This document shows, piece after piece, positions 42,576 to 46,008 of a stretch of DNA of 46,008 nt. The translations under genes were made by a program, and so were the position numbers. Source of the DNA: Eubacteriaceae bacterium (lineage in GTDB: Bacteria; Bacillota; Clostridia; Lachnospirales; Lachnospiraceae). Each line of letters begins with the position of its first letter. Within the stretch, counting starts at the first letter, position 1. The notes beneath the pieces were generated by a model that saw only the letters and a list, made by a program, of their open reading frames with translations, was not told the DNA's origin and searched no databases. The DNA lies in the NCBI GenBank assembly GCA_910574895.1, contig CAJTDQ010000012.1:1-46008 (forward strand), given 5' to 3'.

Positions 42576-42824
42576 ATGAATATTCAGGATATAGCAAAAA
42601 GCAAGGAAAAGAAAGCGGTTTTTCATATGGTATTGGAGGAAGCCTGCCGGCAGTGGTGCGATGGCATTGAAGATGCGCCAGAGAGGAAAGACGGTGAGGG
42701 CTTTGCCGATTTTTTCTATGAGATTTTTGAGGATAAGGAAAAGGAATATGTTCAGCAGGTAAAAGAGATGAATGGCGGCAGGCTTCCCCTTTTACAGCCA
42801 AAAGACAAAGACCATGAACGATAG
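42576..42824 (+). CDS. small acidic ICE accessory protein
   Basis: An 82-residue acidic helical protein (NIQDIAKSKEKKAVFHMVLEEA...). AGGAG lies upstream; GTG at 42570 is an alternative start. The ending KDKDHER resembles the endings of several neighbouring products (HKDHER, NKDLER), presumably because each 3' end also carries the ribosome site of the next gene. Confidence 0.6.
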   Translation: MNIQDIAKSKEKKAVFHMVLEEACRQWCDGIEDAPERKDGEGFADFFYEIFEDKEKEYVQQVKEMNGGRLPLLQPKDKDHER

Positions 42825-42836
42825 GAGGTATGGGAT

Positions 42837-43043
42837 ATGGCAGTCAACCCAAAAGCCATAAGAACCTTAAACAAGGTTCTGGACGCAGGCTTTACCGAAG
42901 AAAAAGCCATCGCCGCCATGACGATGGACGACATTCTCTCCATGCAGGGCATCACAGTGGCGGACATCACGCTCATCAACGAGCTGCAAAAGAGCATCAA
43001 GGGGAACAAGGTTATCTCCTTTCTGGGAGGTGGCATGGAATGA
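42837..43043 (+). CDS. small helical ICE accessory protein
   Basis: A 68-residue protein (NPKAIRTLNKVLDAGFTEEKAIAAMTMDDIL..., ITLINELQKSIKGNKVI), with a helix-turn-helix-like arrangement. AGGAGG precedes the ATG; its TGA overlaps the next ATG (ATGA). Function unknown. Confidence 0.65.
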   Translation: MAVNPKAIRTLNKVLDAGFTEEKAIAAMTMDDILSMQGITVADITLINELQKSIKGNKVISFLGGGME

Positions 43044-43264
43044 GCGCAGCAAGGCAGGTCTGCATGACGGACAGCAAAGGCAGGACGCTTTTTTCTGTTC
43101 CCGATGGCGGTATCATCCGTATGTTTTATGGGAACGGGGAGGATTATTTTGCCGTCTGCCGCTATCTGGACGAAACCCATGCAGAGATTGACGGCGTAAG
43201 GTACGCCGTTCGGGAGTTCGCAAGGCGAATGGAAAGAAATAAAATCAACTATGCCCCTGCTTAA
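43040..43264 (+). CDS. PDGG-domain small ICE protein
   Basis: A 74-residue protein matching the C-terminal domain of the 41.87-kb product: FSVPDGG.I...Y.NGED...CRYLDETHAEI....Y...EFARRMERN. GGGAGGTGG lies upstream and its ATG overlaps the preceding stop. Function unknown. Confidence 0.65.
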   Translation: MSAARQVCMTDSKGRTLFSVPDGGIIRMFYGNGEDYFAVCRYLDETHAEIDGVRYAVREFARRMERNKINYAPA

Positions 43265-43335
43265 ATGTGGGGCATGGACAACAGGAGGATTGATATTTTT
43301 ATGGAACAGATTGTTTTGTCGGGCGGTGATAAAGA

Positions 43336-43794
43336 GTGAGTACCGAGTTAATCAACCGCATCACGGTAAAAAAAGACGGCGTGTATGTATCTTCCCACAG
43401 CTCCAACGACACCTCGCCCTACCATTCATGGAGGTGCAAGGGCTTGTCGGAAATCTATGATGCCGAGGGTCAGAAAGGGCTTGACCGTGAGGTTATCCGT
43501 ATGCTCTATGAGTATGCCGAGCTTCGTGGGACGCATAAGAGCCTTGCCCGTTACCGCTACGCAAAGGACGCCCCCGCTGCCCATGCCATTTATCAGAAAT
43601 ATATGGACAAAATAGACGACCGCTACGGGCAGATGGACGAAGCCGACCAGAACAGCGTCTGGTACAAGCCCACGGAAAAGGCAAAGGAGTACCGAGCCTA
43701 TGAGCGGGACATGCGGGAAAAGATGTATTCCGAAATCGCTGAAAGATGCGGGGAATACGACAGGAAGCAGAAAAACAAAGATTTGGAACGATAA
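43336..43794 (+). CDS. ICE accessory protein of unknown function
   Basis: A 152-residue charged protein (STELINRITVKKDGVYVSSHSSNDTSPYHSW...). It starts at GTG, overlapping (GTGA) the stop of a 12-codon frame at 43301-43339 that lies 12 bases after an AGGAGG site, so translation may depend on reading the short frame. The C-terminal half is helical and Tyr/Lys-rich. Followed after 14 bases by the helicase gene. Confidence 0.65.
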   Translation: MSTELINRITVKKDGVYVSSHSSNDTSPYHSWRCKGLSEIYDAEGQKGLDREVIRMLYEYAELRGTHKSLARYRYAKDAPAAHAIYQKYMDKIDDRYGQMDEADQNSVWYKPTEKAKEYRAYERDMREKMYSEIAERCGEYDRKQKNKDLER

Positions 43795-43808
43795 GGAGGT
43801 GTGAGCCT

Positions 43809-46008
43809 ATGGCTGCAAAGTACCAGCTTATTACGGAGCTGTACCGCCGCACGGGAATGGCGGTCGCAAAGAACCCGCAGGCTTGGCAGGGCTTTTTATC
43901 CTCTGCCTGCCACAATTACAAGTGCCGCTTTGACGAGCAGCTCTTGATTTACGCCCAACGCCCCGATGCCACCGCCGTAGCCGAGATTGGCACATGGAAC
44001 AGGCTCTTTAAGCGTTGGGTGAACAAGGACAGCAAGGGGATTGCGGTCTTTGACCCGAAAGGGCGCAGGAACACGCTGAAATACTATTTTGACGTTTCCG
44101 ACACCCATGAGGGCTACTACGGCAGCCGAGCCGTCCCGATATGGCAGATGGATAAGCGGTATGAGCAGCCCGTCATGGAACGGCTTGCGGACAGGTTCGG
44201 CGGCACGGAGGGCGGCGACCTTGCCACGTTTTTAATTCAGACAGCGGAGAACGCCGTGGAGGGCAATTTACCCGATTACCTCTCACAGCTAAAGGGCTGC
44301 ACGAAAGACAGCTTTTTAGAGGAACTGGACGACTATAATATAGAAGTGATTTACAAACGGCTTGCCGCAAACAGCGTCGCCTATATGCTGTTAAGCCGCT
44401 GCGGTCTGGATGCGGGAGGATATTTTGAGCGTGAGGACTTTGCGGAGATTATAAATTTTAACACGCCCCAGACATTGAACGCCATCGGCATCGCCACAAG
44501 TGACATTTCCGAGATGGCGTTAAGGGAAATCTCTGCGGCAGTCCGAAATGTGCAAATCGAAGCAAAATGTCAGAACCGCACATTTGCAAGGAACATTGCA
44601 AGCCAGTATGATAAAGGCAGGAAACAACCCGAAAGGAGCGAAAATAATGAGCGAAATCACTTACACGAAACAGGCGGACTACCTTATACCCGACCTGACA
44701 TTACCGACAGAGCCAGAGCTTCCGCTTGGCAGGTACGCTTTGATGCACAGGGATTATCTGGAACAGCACAAAAGAGTGACCTATCTCAATCTGCTGACAG
44801 CGGGCAGACTGAACGCACACCTTTACCAGACCGAGCAGACGGCGTTGCAGAGGTTAGAGCTTCTGACGAAGCAGTTAGCAGCCGAGCAGGGAGTGACGGA
44901 GGAGCTGAAAGAGAAAGCCCCGATGCAGTGGCTCGGCATGATGAACAACATCCGCAGCCAAGCGGAGGAAACCATCTTGAGCGAACTGATTTACAATTAG
45001 AAAATTCAGAACCAGAACCAGAGCCGCAGTCGGACGGCGGCAGGCAGGAAGATAAAACAGACACGGCACAGACCGCAGAGCCAGAGGGACAGACGGAAAA
45101 AGGCAGCGTTGCCAACGAGGAAGAAGTTGCCGTCAATCTCCCGACCGTAGACGAACAGATTGAAAGGATAGCTGAAGCAGAGGACGAAAAAGCCTCTGCT
45201 TTTGTTGTTTCACAGGAGGACATTGATGCCGTCCTTGTAAAAGGGAACAGCGTTGCGAACGGGAAATACCGCATTTACCACCAGTTCCAGAAGCAGGAAG
45301 ATAAAAAGAAGAACATTGATTTTCTGAAAAGGGAATATGGCACGGGCGGATTTTTTGTTAATTTTTCAGACGGCACGGAGGGGTATGTGTGGTACAGCGG
45401 CAAGGGCATCTCCATTGACCGTGACGGCATCTCCACCGAACACGACCTTGTTTTGAGCTGGTCGAAAGCGGAAAAACGGCTGCGGGAGCTGGTTAAGGAT
45501 AACCGCTACCTCAATCCCAAAGAGAAAGACCATTACGCCGACTATCTGGAAAGCATCTCTGCCCCGCAGCATGAAATCGACACCCAGAGGAAACTGGCAA
45601 GGCAGCGTTTTATTGAGGAAAAAAGGGAGCTGCCCCCTGCGGACAAGCGGGACACGCTCGCCCTGCGGCTCTCCGACTTCATCCGTGACTTGGACGGCTA
45701 TGAAAAAGACTTGTTGGGCGTGATTGGATGCAGGGATTTTGCGGATATGCCCGCCGACCTTATGGAACAGGCATTACAGCATCCCGACAACGTGCAGGAA
45801 CTGTTAGACTTCCTCTCCCTTGTGCAGAAAAAGACGACCAGCGTTTACAGCCGCAGCAATGCGTGGCGATTCTCGCAGGAGCTTACGGAGCTGTACCCTC
45901 TCCGCTACCTCTACCACGAGGGCGACGTGGTGTATATCGGGGCGGACAAATATGAGATTACCGCCTTTGATGAGAACGCCGTGTCCCTGCGAAATGCGGA
46001 GTTCCCGT
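43809..46008 (+). CDS. ICE helicase/methylase giant protein, N-terminal part (3' end outside window)
   Basis: The first 733 codons of the giant ICE protein, open to the last base. The opening YQLITELYRRTGMAVAKNPQAW, then LLIYAQRPDATAVAEIGTWN, is the standard N-terminus of these SNF2/methylase proteins. Residues about 275-400 are a low-complexity linker (Pro/Gly/Asp/Arg) that overlaps the tnpV frame. After it come QIERIAEAEDEKASAFVV, a conserved YRIYHQFQKQEDKKKNIDFLKREYGTGG domain and LVLSWSKAEKRLRELV. Its methyltransferase section should follow beyond the window. GGAGGTG precedes the ATG. The C-terminal helicase section of such a protein is seen at 1-3537. Confidence 0.9.
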   Translation, partial: MAAKYQLITELYRRTGMAVAKNPQAWQGFLSSACHNYKCRFDEQLLIYAQRPDATAVAEIGTWNRLFKRWVNKDSKGIAVFDPKGRRNTLKYYFDVSDTHEGYYGSRAVPIWQMDKRYEQPVMERLADRFGGTEGGDLATFLIQTAENAVEGNLPDYLSQLKGCTKDSFLEELDDYNIEVIYKRLAANSVAYMLLSRCGLDAGGYFEREDFAEIINFNTPQTLNAIGIATSDISEMALREISAAVRNVQIEAKCQNRTFARNIASQYDKGRKQPERSENNERNHLHETGGLPYTRPDITDRARASAWQVRFDAQGLSGTAQKSDLSQSADSGQTERTPLPDRADGVAEVRASDEAVSSRAGSDGGAERESPDAVARHDEQHPQPSGGNHLERTDLQLENSEPEPEPQSDGGRQEDKTDTAQTAEPEGQTEKGSVANEEEVAVNLPTVDEQIERIAEAEDEKASAFVVSQEDIDAVLVKGNSVANGKYRIYHQFQKQEDKKKNIDFLKREYGTGGFFVNFSDGTEGYVWYSGKGISIDRDGISTEHDLVLSWSKAEKRLRELVKDNRYLNPKEKDHYADYLESISAPQHEIDTQRKLARQRFIEEKRELPPADKRDTLALRLSDFIRDLDGYEKDLLGVIGCRDFADMPADLMEQALQHPDNVQELLDFLSLVQKKTTSVYSRSNAWRFSQELTELYPLRYLYHEGDVVYIGADKYEITAFDENAVSLRNAEFP
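44647..45000 (+). CDS. tnpV: TnpV family protein nested inside the helicase gene
   Basis: A 117-residue protein in the +1 frame relative to the surrounding giant gene. EITYTKQADYLIPDLTLP, YLEQHKRVTYLNLLTAGRL, QGVTEELKEKAPMQWLGMMN and AEETILSELIYN match the transposon-encoded TnpV family I know. It has its own ribosome site AGGAG (44634-44638) eight bases before the ATG. The host frame through this stretch has no stop and reads as a low-complexity linker, as expected if one gene was overprinted on the other. TnpV function is unknown. Confidence 0.75.
   Translation: MSEITYTKQADYLIPDLTLPTEPELPLGRYALMHRDYLEQHKRVTYLNLLTAGRLNAHLYQTEQTALQRLELLTKQLAAEQGVTEELKEKAPMQWLGMMNNIRSQAEETILSELIYN

Noticed and set aside
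1-46008. CRISPR arrays, tRNA or rRNA genes, insertion sequences, group II introns
   Set aside because: No regular spaced repeats, cloverleaf, rRNA segments, transposase or reverse transcriptase were seen on either strand.

Overview
The window is almost entirely one integrative and conjugative element (ICE) of the type found in gut Firmicutes (Lachnospiraceae/Ruminococcaceae-like hosts). Evidence is the mosaic of strong Gram-positive ribosome-binding sites, a Firmicutes-type conjugation machine (PcfB, VirD4, Maff2, VirB6-like, PrgI, VirB4, lysozyme/NlpC-like hydrolase), a class B sortase with an ICE-encoded adhesin, a XRE repressor and sigma-like regulator reminiscent of Tn916, and a large serine recombinase. 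I see no rRNA, tRNA, CRISPR array, insertion sequence or clear chromosomal housekeeping gene.

Layout. 1-3945: 3' part of a giant SNF2-type helicase and a small conserved gene. 4.0-7.4 kb: an AT-rich inserted island with its own promoter and flanking hairpins, encoding a TIR-SIR2 fusion, a small membrane protein and a tandemly duplicated HEPN-like protein; this is the best candidate for an undescribed (probably anti-phage/NAD-depleting) system. 7.4-12.6 kb: toprim/primase-like gene, candidate oriT, MobC, relaxase, PcfB and an ArdC-like protein. 12.6-21.9 kb: type IV secretion genes, sortase B and cell-wall hydrolase. 21.9-30.0 kb: Tn916-like control genes (reverse XRE repressor, sigma-like factor) separated by a cargo block of HTH protein, response regulator, histidine kinase, two FtsX-type permeases, ABC ATPase and membrane protein, probably peptide-antibiotic sensing and resistance. 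30.0-33.3 kb: an unexplained 500-nt non-coding stretch, MazF, a small protein, the serine recombinase and a likely attachment-site region. 33.3-40.2 kb: two small genes, ParA, ParB and a 1382-residue thioester/CnaB surface adhesin. 40.2-43.8 kb: a tightly packed run of small ICE accessory genes. 43.8-46.0 kb: 5' part of the giant helicase/methylase gene, with a tnpV gene nested in another frame.

The two window ends carry the complementary ends of the same kind of giant gene, and the recombinase runs directly into the ParA end of the element with no chromosomal genes between. The simplest reading is a circular ICE form (or a head-to-tail tandem) opened inside the helicase gene, with roughly 2-2.5 kb (the methyltransferase part) not shown.

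How it works together: recombinase and small genes excise the element; ParA/ParB stabilise it; the relaxase with MobC acts at oriT; helicase, toprim and ArdC-like proteins process or protect single-stranded DNA; VirD4 and the VirB4/B6 channel export it through a hole made by the hydrolase; sortase B anchors the adhesin to hold mating cells. The island and the ABC/two-component block are host-benefit cargo. Family names are from recognition of sequence patterns, not database searches.
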